From contig NZ_CP014844.1 of the NCBI RefSeq assembly GCF_001598055.1, positions 2,941,642 to 3,005,641 of the forward strand: a DNA stretch of 64,000 nt, written 5' to 3'. The position numbers and the translations under genes were made by a program. Source of the DNA: Cupriavidus nantongensis. GTDB lineage: Bacteria; Pseudomonadota; Gammaproteobacteria; Burkholderiales; Burkholderiaceae. The notes under the pieces are model-generated. The model searched no databases and was not told where the DNA came from. It was given only the letters and a program-made list of their open reading frames with translations. Below, piece after piece: positions 52,359 to 63,146 of this stretch (its first letter is position 1; the number at the start of each line of letters is the position of its first letter).

Positions 52359-53810
52359 TTATTCGACTTCCATGCAGAGGTACTTCGTCTCCAGATACTC
52401 GTCGATGCCATGGCGTGAGCCTTCGCGGCCCAGCCCCGATTGCTTGACGCCGCCGAACGGCGCCACCTCGTTGGAGATCAGCCCGGTATTGATGCCGACC
52501 ATGCCGTACTCGAGCGCCTGCGCCACGCGCCAGATCTTCGCCATGTCGCGCGAGAAGAAGTAAGCGGCCAGCCCCGATTCGGTATCGTTGGCCATTGCCA
52601 CCACTTCTTCATCGCTGGTGAAGCGGAACAGCGGTGCAAGCGGGCCGAAGGTCTCCTCGCGCGCGACCCGCATCGACGAAGTCGCATTGGCCAGCACCGT
52701 CGGCGCGAAAAAGGTGCCACCGAGCGCATGGCGCTGGCCGCCCGTCAGCACCGTGGCGCCGTGCGCAAGCGCGTCGGCGATATGCGCTTCGACCTTGGCC
52801 ACCGCATCGGCGTCGATGAGCGGGCCTTGCGTGACCCCGCTGTCGACGCCATGGCCCGGCCGCAGCTGTTCGACCGCGCTGACCAGCCGGCGGGCGACCT
52901 CATCGTAGACGCGGTCGTGCACATAGATGCGGTTGGCGCAGACACAAGTCTGGCCGCTGTTGCGGAACTTGGAGGCAAGGATGCCCTCGACCGCGCGATC
53001 CAGGTTGGCGTCGTCGAAGATGATCAGCGGCGCGTTGCCACCCAGTTCCAGCGAAAGCTTCTTCACGGTGCCGGCGCACTGCGCCATCAGCAGCTTGCCG
53101 ATCGCGGTCGAGCCGGTAAAGCTGAGCTTGCGCACCACCGGGCTGGCGCACAGCACGCCGCCGATCTGCACGGCGTCGCCGGTCACCACCTGCAGCACGC
53201 CACGCGGCACGCCGGCCTGTTCGCCCAGCACGGCCAGCGCCAGTGCCGTGAGCGGCGTCTGTTCGGCGGGCTTGACGATGATGGTGCAGCCGGCGGCGAG
53301 CGCCGGCCCGACCTTGCGCGTGATCATCGCCGCGGGGAAGTTCCACGGCGTAATGGCCGCGCACACGCCCACCGGCTCGCGCAGCACCAGCATCTTCTGG
53401 CTGCTGCGCGGGCTGGCCAGCACCTCGCCATCGACCCGCTTGGCTTCCTCGCCAAACCACTCGAGAAAGCTCGCGGCGTAGGCCACCTCGCCACGCGCCT
53501 CGGCCAGCGGCTTGCCTTGCTCGGCGGTCATCAGCCGGGCCAGGTCTTCCTGGTGTGCCAGCATCAGGTCGGCCCAGCGGCGCAGCACGGCGGCACGCGC
53601 CTTGCCCGTCTGCGCGCGCCATGCCGGCAGTGCGCGCTCGGCGGCGCGCACCGCCTGTTCGGCTTCAGCCGCGCCGGCCAGCGGCACCGAGCCAATCTGT
53701 TCCTGAGTCGCCGGGTTGAAGACGGCGAGTTCTGCGCCGCTTTGCGTTCCGGTCCATTCGCCGTCGATCAGACAATGGCTGCGCAGCAGCGCGGTATGTT
53801 GGAGTTCCAT
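52359..53810 (-). CDS. gabD: Succinate-semialdehyde dehydrogenase
   Basis: The 483-residue aldehyde dehydrogenase oxidises succinate semialdehyde to succinate. It has ITPWNFPAAMITRKVGPALAAG, the glutamate in LSLELGGNAP, the catalytic Cys in FRNSGQTCVCANRIYV and C-terminal PFGGVKQSGLGREGS. Length fits GabD. It follows the GABA aminotransferase gene by nine bases, which fixes the pathway. A GabR-type regulator is divergent from the pair. Confidence 0.9.
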   Translation of the reverse strand: MELQHTALLRSHCLIDGEWTGTQSGAELAVFNPATQEQIGSVPLAGAAEAEQAVRAAERALPAWRAQTGKARAAVLRRWADLMLAHQEDLARLMTAEQGKPLAEARGEVAYAASFLEWFGEEAKRVDGEVLASPRSSQKMLVLREPVGVCAAITPWNFPAAMITRKVGPALAAGCTIIVKPAEQTPLTALALAVLGEQAGVPRGVLQVVTGDAVQIGGVLCASPVVRKLSFTGSTAIGKLLMAQCAGTVKKLSLELGGNAPLIIFDDANLDRAVEGILASKFRNSGQTCVCANRIYVHDRVYDEVARRLVSAVEQLRPGHGVDSGVTQGPLIDADAVAKVEAHIADALAHGATVLTGGQRHALGGTFFAPTVLANATSSMRVAREETFGPLAPLFRFTSDEEVVAMANDTESGLAAYFFSRDMAKIWRVAQALEYGMVGINTGLISNEVAPFGGVKQSGLGREGSRHGIDEYLETKYLCMEVE

Positions 53811-53819
53811 GTGTTCCCC

Positions 53820-55085
53820 TTATTCGGCCAGCGCCTGGGCCAGCACCGCCAACGCCGCGTCGAACTGCGCCTGCGGGATGGTGAGCGGATAGAGGAAGCG
53901 GATGACATTGCCGTAGGTGCCGCAGGTCAGCAGCACCAGGCCGGCTTCCAGCGCACGCGTCTGTATGCGCTTGGCATGCTCGGCACTGGGCTGACCCGTG
54001 GCGGGATCGCAGAATTCGGCGGCGACCATCGAACCCAGCCCCCGTACTTCGGCCATTGCGGGGCAGTGCTTGCGCTGCGCCTGCAGGTGCTCGCGCAACT
54101 GCTGGCCAAGGCTGGCGGAGCGCTCGCACAGCTTTTCTTCCTCGATGACATCGATGACCGCGTGCGCCGCCGCCACCGCCAGCGGATTGCCGGCATAGGT
54201 GCCACCGAGGCCGCCGGGCAGCGGCGCATCCATGATCGCGGCACGGCCGCTGACCGCCGACAGCGGCATGCCGCCAGCCAGGCTCTTGGCCATGGTGATC
54301 AGGTCAGGCTCAACGTCATGGTGCGACATCGCGAACATCTTGCCGGTACGGCCAAAGCCGGTCTGCACTTCATCGGCAATCAGTACGATGCCGTGCTGGT
54401 CGCACACCGCCCGCAAGCCCCGCATGAAATCGGCCGGCGCCGCCTGGAATCCGCCCTCGCCTTGCACCGGCTCAACGATGATCGCGGCCACGCGGCCCGG
54501 ATCGATATCGGTCTTGAACAGGCCTTCAAGCGCCTGCAGCGCCCGCTCAGTGCTGACGCCATGCAGCGCGCTGGGGAACGGGGCGTGGTAGATGTCGGAG
54601 GGGAACGGGCCAAACCCGATCTTGTAGGGCGCCACCTTGCCGGTCAGCGCCATGCCCAGCAGCGTGCGGCCATGGAAGGCGCCAGAGAATGCGATCACGC
54701 CGGGGCGGCCGGTATGCGCACGGGCGATCTTGATGGCGTTCTCGACGGCCTCTGCGCCGGTGGTGAACAGGGCCGTCTTGTTCAGGCCCTGGATCGGCAC
54801 CAGCGCGTTGATACGCTCGGCCAGCGTGACATAACCCTGGTAGGGCACGATCTGGTAGGCCGTATGCGTGAAACGCTCCAGCTGCGCGGCGATGGCCTGC
54901 ATCACGCGCGGGTGGCGGTGACCCGTGTTGAGCACGGCGATGCCGGCGGCGAAGTCCGTGTAGGCACGGCCTTCCACATCCCACAGCGTGGCGTTCTCGG
55001 CGCGGTCGGCGTAGAAGTCGCACATCACGCCCACGCCGCGCGGCGTCGCGAGGGTACGGCGTTGGTTCAGTTCGAGGTTTTTCAT
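53820..55085 (-). CDS. gabT: 4-aminobutyrate aminotransferase
   Basis: The 421-residue class III aminotransferase converts GABA and 2-oxoglutarate to succinate semialdehyde and glutamate. Motifs are NTGHRHPRVMQAI, TTGAEAVENAIKIAR, the ADEVQTGFGRTGK stretch and the PLP lysine in ITMAKSLAGGMP. The start MKNLELNQRRT at 55085 fits the family. It is the first gene of the gabT-gabD operon. Confidence 0.9.
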   Translation of the reverse strand: MKNLELNQRRTLATPRGVGVMCDFYADRAENATLWDVEGRAYTDFAAGIAVLNTGHRHPRVMQAIAAQLERFTHTAYQIVPYQGYVTLAERINALVPIQGLNKTALFTTGAEAVENAIKIARAHTGRPGVIAFSGAFHGRTLLGMALTGKVAPYKIGFGPFPSDIYHAPFPSALHGVSTERALQALEGLFKTDIDPGRVAAIIVEPVQGEGGFQAAPADFMRGLRAVCDQHGIVLIADEVQTGFGRTGKMFAMSHHDVEPDLITMAKSLAGGMPLSAVSGRAAIMDAPLPGGLGGTYAGNPLAVAAAHAVIDVIEEEKLCERSASLGQQLREHLQAQRKHCPAMAEVRGLGSMVAAEFCDPATGQPSAEHAKRIQTRALEAGLVLLTCGTYGNVIRFLYPLTIPQAQFDAALAVLAQALAE

Positions 55086-55185
55086 GGTCTTTGTGCGGTA
55101 AGGACTGTCGGCACGGGCCGACTCGCGAAACGGGCACCGCTGGCAGGGGCCCGGCGATGCCAGCCATTTCAACCGGCCTTGGCCC

Positions 55186-55191
55186 TATAAT
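55186..55191 (+). promoter_or_regulatory. Probable -10 box (TATAAT) of the GabR-type gene
   Basis: A perfect TATAAT lies 35 bases before the TTG start at 55226 in the gab divergent region. No good -35 box is seen at the right spacing, as expected for an activator- or self-regulated promoter. It argues for translation starting downstream of it. Confidence 0.45.
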
Positions 55192-55225
55192 CCAGTACCG
55201 CTTTCGCAATTCCGATGGTGCCAAT

Positions 55226-56740
55226 TTGAAATCGATCTGCGGCGACCAGCTGCTCCAGCGCCTGGGCCCCGAAGGCACGGCGGCACTGGGCAAACCGCTC
55301 AACCGCGGCCTCTACGAATGCATCCGCGGAGCGATCCAGGACGGCAGCCTTGCGCCGGCCACGCGCCTGCCGCCACAGCGCGACCTGGCCGCCGAACTGG
55401 GGCTGTCGCGCAATACGGTGATGTTTGCCTACGACCAGCTGCTGGCCGAGGGCTACCTGTACGCGCGCACCGGCAGCGGCACCTTCGTTGCCGCCACCGC
55501 GCCGGAGCGCTACCTGAACGCGGCCGCGGTCCCGGCGACCGGGGGCCGCCCGCAGGCCATGCCCGGGCTGTCGCCGCGCGGGCAGCGGCTGCTGGCCAAC
55601 GCCTCGGCCTCGCCCACGCAGTGGGGCGCATTCATGCCGGGCGTTCCCGACGTGACGCGCTTCCCGCATCGCCGCTATGCCCAGATTTCGGCCCGCCTGT
55701 GGCGCCAGCCGCAACCGGAATGGCTGAGCTACAGCCATGGCGGCGGGCTGCCGGCGCTGCGCGAAGCCCTGGCTGCGCATCTGCGGGTGGCGCGCTCGGT
55801 GCGCTGCGATCCGGACCAGGTGCTGATCACCGAAGGCATTCACCAGGCCATCGACCTGGTGGTGAGGATGCTGGGCTCGCCCGGCGACCAGGCGTGGGTG
55901 GAGGAACCCAGCTATTGGGGCATCCGCGGCGTGCTGCAGGTCAGCGATATCGGCATGGTGCCGAAGCTGGTGGACGATGAGGGCCTGACGCTGCCCGACA
56001 CCGAAGCAGGCAGGGAGATGCCCGCGCCGCGCTTCATCTTCGTCACGCCCTCGCACCAGTACCCGCTTGGCGCCGTGATGAGCCTGAAGCGCCGGCGCGC
56101 GCTGCTGGAATACGCCCGCCAACGCGGCAGCTGGATCGTGGAGGACGACTACGACAGCGAGTTCCGTTTTTCCGGGCAGCCGATCCCGTCGTTGCAGGGC
56201 ATGGAACCGGATGCGCCGGTGATCTATATCGGCACCTTCAGCAAGACTCTCTACCCGGGCTTGCGCATGGGCTACCTGGTGCTGCCGCGCAGCCTGGCCG
56301 GCGCCTTCCAGACCGCGCACGCCGAGCTATACCGGGCCGGCCACCTGATGACGCAGGCAACCGTCGCCGAATTCATGCAGGCGGGCGACTATGCCGCCCA
56401 CATCCGCCGCATGCGGCCGCTGTATGCCAGGCGGCGCGCCATTCTGGCCGCGTTGATCGAGCGCTATCTCGGCCCCAACGCGCTGCACGAGCACGGCAGC
56501 AATGCCGGCCTGCACCTGGTGCTGCGCCTGCCCGACGATGCCGACGACGTGGCCATCACCGCTGCAGCCCGCGAGCGTGGCATCGTGGTGCGGCCCCTGT
56601 CGCGCTATTTCATCGGCGATGCCGTGCAGCGAGGCCTGCTGCTGGGGTATGCCTGCGTGCCGGAGGAAGACATCGCGCCGGCCTTCGACAGGCTGCTCGG
56701 CTGCCTGCCGCACGGCGGCATGCGCGCCTCGCAGCTTTGA
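55226..56740 (+). CDS. GabR-type MocR-family regulator (GntR/aminotransferase)
   Basis: The protein (504 residues from TTG 55226, LKSICGDQLL) has a GntR winged helix (RLPPQRDLAAELGLSRNTVMFAYDQLL) and an aminotransferase-like domain with PLP lysine in IGTFSKTLYPGLRMGY and cofactor contacts in PSHQYPLG and VEDDYDSEF. Divergent placement from gabT-gabD indicates a GabR function: activation of the operon when GABA binds PLP. The start is uncertain. An ATG at 55157 is in frame, but a TATAAT lies between, so the TTG is preferred. Confidence 0.82.
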   Translation: MKSICGDQLLQRLGPEGTAALGKPLNRGLYECIRGAIQDGSLAPATRLPPQRDLAAELGLSRNTVMFAYDQLLAEGYLYARTGSGTFVAATAPERYLNAAAVPATGGRPQAMPGLSPRGQRLLANASASPTQWGAFMPGVPDVTRFPHRRYAQISARLWRQPQPEWLSYSHGGGLPALREALAAHLRVARSVRCDPDQVLITEGIHQAIDLVVRMLGSPGDQAWVEEPSYWGIRGVLQVSDIGMVPKLVDDEGLTLPDTEAGREMPAPRFIFVTPSHQYPLGAVMSLKRRRALLEYARQRGSWIVEDDYDSEFRFSGQPIPSLQGMEPDAPVIYIGTFSKTLYPGLRMGYLVLPRSLAGAFQTAHAELYRAGHLMTQATVAEFMQAGDYAAHIRRMRPLYARRRAILAALIERYLGPNALHEHGSNAGLHLVLRLPDDADDVAITAAARERGIVVRPLSRYFIGDAVQRGLLLGYACVPEEDIAPAFDRLLGCLPHGGMRASQL

Positions 56741-56742
56741 AC

Positions 56743-57018
56743 CGTGCCGAAGCGATCCTTCGGCACGCACGTCGCAATCGAGGCGGCTCCCACGTCGTCA
56801 GCCGGGTTGTCCACCTTCTCGCCGTGCAGGATGGCGAAGGCATAAACGTGCTCGCAGACATGAACCGCGGTGGCAGGCGCACCGAGTGCCTTCACCTTGT
56901 TGCACAAGGCACGCAGGTCATCAGCGGTGATTTCGTTGAGCAACCTGTTCTGGAAGGCCGCAAGGATGTCACGCTGCCGAGCAGGTCGACCATGTTGTTG
57001 CCATCGCTCCGCAGCGCA
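56743..57018 (-). pseudogene. Remnant of a P4-type integrase beside guaA
   Basis: On the minus strand one frame reads AERWQQHG...RDILAAFQNRLLNEITADDLRALCNKV, then APATAVHVCEHVYAFAILHGEK and NPADDVGAASIAT-VPKDR. This is the core-binding domain of a P4-type tyrosine recombinase. There is no start, no arm-binding domain and no catalytic domain. The reading stops being integrase-like at the hairpin 56743-56767, next to the end of the GabR-type gene. The fragment begins right after the guaA terminator and has the same direction as guaA, so it probably marks a lost island at the guaA 3' end. Confidence 0.72.
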
Positions 57019-57023
57019 ATATG

Positions 57024-57050
57024 AAAAAAGCCCGCATTTTCGCGGGCTTT
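57024..57050 (-). terminator. Intrinsic terminator of guaA
   Basis: On the minus strand AAAGCCCGC, a 6-base loop and GCGGGCTTT are followed by further T residues. It lies 47 bases after the guaA stop codon. Confidence 0.8.
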
Positions 57051-57096
57051 GCGGTGCTTTCGTGTTATTTAGTGCCGGCTCATGCCGGACCCGGGA

Positions 57097-58716
57097 TCAT
57101 TCCCACTCAATCGTCGCCGGCGGCTTCCCCGACACGTCATACACGACCCGGTTCAAACCCCGAACTTCATTAATGATCCGGTTCGAGCAGCGGCCCAGCA
57201 GCGCATACGGCAAATGCGCCCAGTGCGCGGTCATGAAGTCGGTGGTCTGCACGGCGCGCAGTGCGACGACGTAGTCGTAGGTGCGGCCGTCGCCCATCAC
57301 GCCGACGGACTTGACCGGCAGGAACACGGCGAAGGCCTGGCTGGTCAGGTCGTACCAGCTCTTGCCGACCTGATCGGGCTCGCACAGGCCGGCGGCGGCA
57401 TCGTGTTCGGTGGCGATGGTCTTGCGCAGTTCTTCGATGAAGATGGCATCGGCGCGGCGCAGCAGGTCGGCGTAGTCGCGCTTGACTTCGCCCAGGATGC
57501 GCACGCCCAGGCCCGGGCCCGGGAACGGGTGGCGGTAGACCATTTCGGGCGGCAGGCCCAGCTCCACGCCCAGCTCGCGCACTTCGTCCTTGAACAGGTC
57601 GCGCAGCGGCTCGAGCAGCTTCAGGCCCAGCGTCTCGGGCAGGCCGCCGACATTGTGGTGGCTCTTGATGGTGGTGGCCTTCTTGGTCTTGGTGCCGCCC
57701 GACTCCACCACGTCCGGGTAGATGGTGCCCTGCGCCAGCCACTTGGCGTTGGTCAGCTTGCGCGCCTCGGCCTGGAACACCTCGACGAACTCGCGGCCGA
57801 TGATCTTGCGCTTCTGCTCGGGATCGGTGACGCCGGCGAGGTGGCCGAGGAACTGCTCGGAGGCGTCGACATGGACGACCTTGGCATGCAGGCGGCCGAC
57901 GAACATCTCCATCACCAGCTTGCCTTCGTCCTGGCGCAGCAGGCCGTGGTCGACGAACACGCAGGTCAGCTGGTCGCCGATGGCGCGATGGATCAGCGCC
58001 GCGGCCACCGACGAATCGACGCCGCCGGACAGGCCCAGGATGACTTCCTCATCGCCGACCTGCTCGCGGATCTTGGCGACCGCTTCCTCGATATGGTCGC
58101 GCATGACCCAGTCAGGCTTGCAGCCGGCGATCTGCAGCACGAAGCGCTCCAGCATCTGGCGGCCCTTGACCGTGTGCGTGACCTCGGGGTGGAACTGCAC
58201 GGCGTAGTAGTGGCGCGTTTCGTCGGCCATGCCGGCGATCGGGCAGCTCGGCGTGGATGCCATCAGCTTGAAGCCGGGCGGCAGGCCGGTGACCTTGTCG
58301 CCATGGCTCATCCACACCTTGAGCATGCCGTGGCCTTCCGGCGTGCGGAAGTCCTCGATGTCCTTGAGCAGCTCGGTATGGCCGTGGGCGCGCATCTCGG
58401 CGTAGCCGAATTCGCGATGGTCGCTCCACTCGACCTTGCCGCCCAGCTGGACCGCCATGGTCTGCATGCCGTAGCAGATGCCCAGCACCGGCACGCCCAG
58501 GTCCCACACTGCCTGCGGCGCGCGCAGCTGGTGGTCTTCGTAGGTGCTGGCGTGGCTGCCGGACAGGATGATCGCCTTGGGGGCGAATTCGCGCACGAAC
58601 GCGTCGCTGACGTCGTTCGGGTGGATTTCGCAATAGACGTGCGCCTCGCGGACGCGGCGGGCGATCAGCTGCGTGACCTGCGAGCCGAAATCAAGAATGA
58701 GGATTTTGTCGTGCAT
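57097..58716 (-). CDS. guaA: GMP synthase (glutamine-hydrolysing)
   Basis: GuaA aminates XMP to GMP. The 539-residue protein has the class I amidotransferase domain with Cys81 in [10 protein letters not shown] and the His/Glu pair in [10 protein letters not shown]. The PP-loop ATP pyrophosphatase domain follows with [15 protein letters not shown], and then the C-terminal dimerisation domain ending KPPATIEWE. Length and all motifs are normal. It overlaps the preceding membrane protein gene by 26 bases and lies downstream of guaB. Its 3' end is flanked by an integrase remnant. Confidence 0.95.
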   Translation of the reverse strand: MHDKILILDFGSQVTQLIARRVREAHVYCEIHPNDVSDAFVREFAPKAIILSGSHASTYEDHQLRAPQAVWDLGVPVLGICYGMQTMAVQLGGKVEWSDHREFGYAEMRAHGHTELLKDIEDFRTPEGHGMLKVWMSHGDKVTGLPPGFKLMASTPSCPIAGMADETRHYYAVQFHPEVTHTVKGRQMLERFVLQIAGCKPDWVMRDHIEEAVAKIREQVGDEEVILGLSGGVDSSVAAALIHRAIGDQLTCVFVDHGLLRQDEGKLVMEMFVGRLHAKVVHVDASEQFLGHLAGVTDPEQKRKIIGREFVEVFQAEARKLTNAKWLAQGTIYPDVVESGGTKTKKATTIKSHHNVGGLPETLGLKLLEPLRDLFKDEVRELGVELGLPPEMVYRHPFPGPGLGVRILGEVKRDYADLLRRADAIFIEELRKTIATEHDAAAGLCEPDQVGKSWYDLTSQAFAVFLPVKSVGVMGDGRTYDYVVALRAVQTTDFMTAHWAHLPYALLGRCSNRIINEVRGLNRVVYDVSGKPPATIEWE

Positions 58717-59302
58717 GATGGGCCGATGGCGTGTCTTCCGGGATGGGCTCGGTCACGACTTCCGTGCCGGGGCCATAGCCCGGCGGCGGCGTGATGACCG
58801 GCTCGCGCCGGTATTCTGGGGTATTCGTGGGGCGCGCCGCGGGGGCAACGCCGGGTTCCTTCCTGCTTTCCTGTTCCTGCAGCGCGCGTTCCATCTTCCG
58901 TTGCTGCTCGCGCACGCGCACGCGCTTGGCCGCCGGGATCTGCACCACGGCAAAGAACAGCAGCACCACCGCCATGGTCGGCAGCCAGATCTTGCCGGCG
59001 CCTTCCAGCGGCAGCTCCAGGAACACCATCCAGCCGATGATCAGTATCGCGCTGGCCAGGTTCACATAGCCTGCGGTGCGCGCCACCGGCACTGTCAGCT
59101 GGCCGTTGAAGGCGGCCTGCCACAGCAGCACCGACAGCCCCACCAGCGCCACGCCCAGCAGCTGCCCGAACAGCGCAGGCTGCGGCTGCGGCAGCTGCAG
59201 CGCCGCGTACAGCGTGGTGAACGGGGACATCAGCAGCAGGATGCCCAGCAGCAGGTCCACCAGGGCATCGAAAAACAGCACGGCTCGCAGCAACACCTTC
59301 AT
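58691..59302 (-). CDS. Small inner-membrane protein of unknown function between guaB and guaA
   Basis: The 203-residue protein has four hydrophobic helices in its first 125 residues ([69 protein letters not shown]). A charged segment rich in Arg/Gln/Glu follows, and a Pro-rich hydrophilic tail. No enzymatic motif is seen. Its last 26 bases overlap the start of guaA, so guaA translation may be coupled to it. It sits between two purine genes, an arrangement I recall from Cupriavidus/Ralstonia. Confidence 0.65.
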   Translation of the reverse strand: MKVLLRAVLFFDALVDLLLGILLLMSPFTTLYAALQLPQPQPALFGQLLGVALVGLSVLLWQAAFNGQLTVPVARTAGYVNLASAILIIGWMVFLELPLEGAGKIWLPTMAVVLLFFAVVQIPAAKRVRVREQQRKMERALQEQESRKEPGVAPAARPTNTPEYRREPVITPPPGYGPGTEVVTEPIPEDTPSAHHARQNPHS

Positions 59303-59480
59303 TGGCGCTCCTCGTCTTGGCCCCGGCCGGCGGTGCGGCGGGCATCAGGACAACGCCTGCATGGCGCGCGGCCAGGTTCGGATGGGATGGCGGGTCGGAC
59401 GCGGGCACGCGCCGGCGCGCCCTCGCCCGGATGCCGGCGGCCGCGCACCGCCTGCAGGGACGGTGCGCGGCCGCGGGGCA

Positions 59481-60976
<1,496 letters not shown>

Positions 60977-61067
60977 CAGGAATGCGCGATTTGCTGATGC
61001 CCGCCATCGGCCTTTCCGGGGTGCCGTCTGCTATGCTCGATGTCTTTTTATTCGGGCACGGCGAAGT

Positions 61068-62027
61068 ATGGGAATCGGCGTATTGTGCGGGCTGCTGGCT
61101 GGCGCGTTCTGGGGCATGGTGTTCATCGCCCCCAAGCTGCTGCCCGCGTTTTCGCCGTGGGAACTGGCCATCGGCCGCTACCTGGCCTACGGGCTGGTGG
61201 CGTGCGTGGCCGCGCTGCCGCTGCTGCGGCGCATTGCGCGCAAGCTGACCCGCGCCGACTGCGTGGCGCTGCTGCGCCAGGCGTTTACCGGCAACCTGCT
61301 CTACTACGTGCTGCTGGCCTTCGGCGTGCAGCTGGCCGGGGTCGGCCCGACCTCGCTGATTATCGGCATCCTGCCGATCTCGGTCACCATCATGGGCCGG
61401 CGCGACCACGGCGCGGTGCCGCTGGCGCGGCTGCTGTGGCCGCTGCTGGTGGTGGCCGCGGGCATTGCCTGCATCAACATCGACCTGTTCGGCGGCGGCC
61501 ACAGTGCGCATGCGGCGGCGGCCGGCGCGGTGGCGCGGCCGGTGTGGCAGAAGCTGGCCGGGGTCGGCTGCGCCGCCGGCGCGCTGGTCTGCTGGACGCT
61601 CTACGCGGTCGACAACGCGCGCTACCTGCAGCGCAACCCGCATTACAGCGGCAATGAATGGTCGGCGCTGTACGGGCTGTCGACCGGCGCGGTGTCCGCG
61701 GTGCTGGCGCTGGTCGGCTGGATCATCGCCGGCGACACCCTGGGCGCCGCCGACAGCGGCCGCGACTGGCAGTGGTTCTGGATGGTCAACGCCGCGGTGG
61801 CGCTGGGCGCTTCGCTGATCGGCAACAACCTGTGGAATATCGCCAGCCGGCGCCTGCCGCTGACGCTGTCGGGCCAGATGATCGTGTTCGAGACGCTGTT
61901 TGCGCTGGCCTATGGCTTTGTCTTCGACCAGCGCTGGCCGCGGCCGCTGGAAATCGCCGCGATCGTGTTGCTGATGATCGGCGTGGCCTGGTCGGTGCGC
62001 TTGCACGCCACGGACAAGTCTGCGTAG
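61068..62027 (+). CDS. EamA/DMT-family transporter
   Basis: The 319-residue membrane protein has about ten hydrophobic helices. It begins GIGVLCGLLAGAFWGMVFIAPKLLPAFSPWELAIGR, contains GVGPTSLIIGILPISVTIMG at the end of the first repeat and FETLFALAYGFVFDQRWPR in the second. The ATG at 61068 is used; longer frames run through the guaB promoter. It is divergent from guaB. The substrate is unknown. Confidence 0.8.
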   Translation: MGIGVLCGLLAGAFWGMVFIAPKLLPAFSPWELAIGRYLAYGLVACVAALPLLRRIARKLTRADCVALLRQAFTGNLLYYVLLAFGVQLAGVGPTSLIIGILPISVTIMGRRDHGAVPLARLLWPLLVVAAGIACINIDLFGGGHSAHAAAAGAVARPVWQKLAGVGCAAGALVCWTLYAVDNARYLQRNPHYSGNEWSALYGLSTGAVSAVLALVGWIIAGDTLGAADSGRDWQWFWMVNAAVALGASLIGNNLWNIASRRLPLTLSGQMIVFETLFALAYGFVFDQRWPRPLEIAAIVLLMIGVAWSVRLHATDKSA

Positions 62028-62218
62028 ACTAGCGAACCATGGCGCGGGGGTCACACGCGCCGCATAAAAATACCAGGCATTTACCAGGGTCAGACCGGCG
62101 CTACGCACTGCCTTGCAGGCGGGGCGCCCGCGCTATCGCCGCGGTGTCCTGCCGCGGCAATCGCCATGCATGCCAGCCGGCGGCCCGTGCTTCCAGAGCC
62201 ACTTTGAGACGTCCCGCC

Positions 62219-62743
62219 ATGCAACGATCGTCCGCGCCGTGCCTGCTTGCCGCTGCCCTTGCCGCCGTTCTGGTGTTGCCTGCGCCGGCGGCCCTTGCCT
62301 ACTGGCAGTGGCGCGACGCCAACGGCCACATGGTCTACAGCGACGTGCCGCCGTCCACGGCCGCGACCAGGATCTTGCGCGCCCCGGGGCGCCATGCCGG
62401 CGAGTTCCAGCCGGTGCAGGCAACCCAGCCTGCCGACGCCGCCACACCCGCGCCGGCTCCGGCCAAGGCATCGGCCAAGCCCACCGCACCGACGCCCGAA
62501 GAAGCGTTCCAGAAGCGCCGCGAAGCCAGCCTGAAAGCCGCCGCCGAAGAAGCCCGCAGGGAAACCGAGGCGGCCGAGCGCGCCGTGCGCTGCGCGCAGC
62601 TGCGCAACTACGCCACCGGACTGCAGCAGGGCATGCGCGCCGCGGTCGCCGGGCCGGATGGGTCGCTGCAGCACCTGAACAGCGAACAGCGCCAGGCGGA
62701 AATTCTCAAGACCAGCGCCAACCTGGAAAAGCACTGCAACTGA
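62219..62743 (+). CDS. DUF4124-domain protein (exported)
   Basis: The 174-residue protein has a signal peptide (LLAAALAAVLVLPAPAALA) and the short DUF4124 motif YWQWRDANGHMVYSDVPPS. A Pro/Ala linker and a charged coiled-coil-like region (EEAFQKRREASLKAAAEEARRETEAAE) lead to a C-terminal part with two cysteines. DUF4124 proteins are periplasmic and of unknown function. It converges with rnfH at a strong bidirectional terminator. Confidence 0.8.
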   Translation: MQRSSAPCLLAAALAAVLVLPAPAALAYWQWRDANGHMVYSDVPPSTAATRILRAPGRHAGEFQPVQATQPADAATPAPAPAKASAKPTAPTPEEAFQKRREASLKAAAEEARRETEAAERAVRCAQLRNYATGLQQGMRAAVAGPDGSLQHLNSEQRQAEILKTSANLEKHCN

Positions 62744-62752
62744 AGCCATGCA

Positions 62753-62777
62753 AAACGGGGCCGCCCGGGCCCCGTTT
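62753..62777. terminator. Bidirectional terminator between the DUF4124 gene and rnfH
   Basis: AAACGGGGCC and GGCCCCGTTT form a 10-base-pair perfect stem with a 5-base loop and short A/T tails on both sides, located between the converging genes. Confidence 0.7.
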
Positions 62778-62798
62778 GCGTTGGCGGCAATGCGCAGT

Positions 62799-63146
62799 TC
62801 AGCTGTTGCCGCGCAACCATTTCTGGCCCTCGCGCGTGCCGCTGGCGCGCTGCTTCTGGACCCGCTTGCGGCGCGCCTGCTTCGGATCCGCCGTCAGCGG
62901 CCGGTACACCTCGATGCGATCGCCGTCGCGCACCACCGTCTCCGGGGTCTTGAGCTTGCCGAAGATGCCCACGCGCATGGTTGCCGGATCGACCTCCGGG
63001 CAAGCCTGCTGCAGGCCCGAGCCGACGATCGCGGCGGCAATCGTGGTGCCCGCCGGCACGTCGATGTCCCTCAGGAACACGGCATCCGGACGCGCGTAGC
63101 AGACCGCGACATGCACCGTGCCGGCGCTGCGTTCAGCTGGTGCCAT
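62799..63146 (-). CDS. rnfH: RnfH family protein (UPF0125)
   Basis: The 115-residue protein has the ubiquitin-like RnfH fold: VHVAVCYARPDAVFLRDIDVP, then VGIFGKLKTPETVVRDGDRIEVYRPLTADPK, the strongly conserved C-terminal motif, followed by a basic tail (ARRKRVQKQR). The ATG at 63146 overlaps the end of ratA by 14 bases. Its role is not established; it is regularly paired with ratA. Confidence 0.88.
   Translation of the reverse strand: MAPAERSAGTVHVAVCYARPDAVFLRDIDVPAGTTIAAAIVGSGLQQACPEVDPATMRVGIFGKLKTPETVVRDGDRIEVYRPLTADPKQARRKRVQKQRASGTREGQKWLRGNS

Noticed and set aside
52440..55190. Open frame of 916 codons opposite gabD and gabT
   Set aside because: It spans two well-conserved genes on the other strand and shows the same Arg/His/Gly-rich shadow composition.
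57082..58794. 570-codon plus-strand frame opposite guaA
   Set aside because: guaA is complete with all motifs on the minus strand; the other frame is a shadow.
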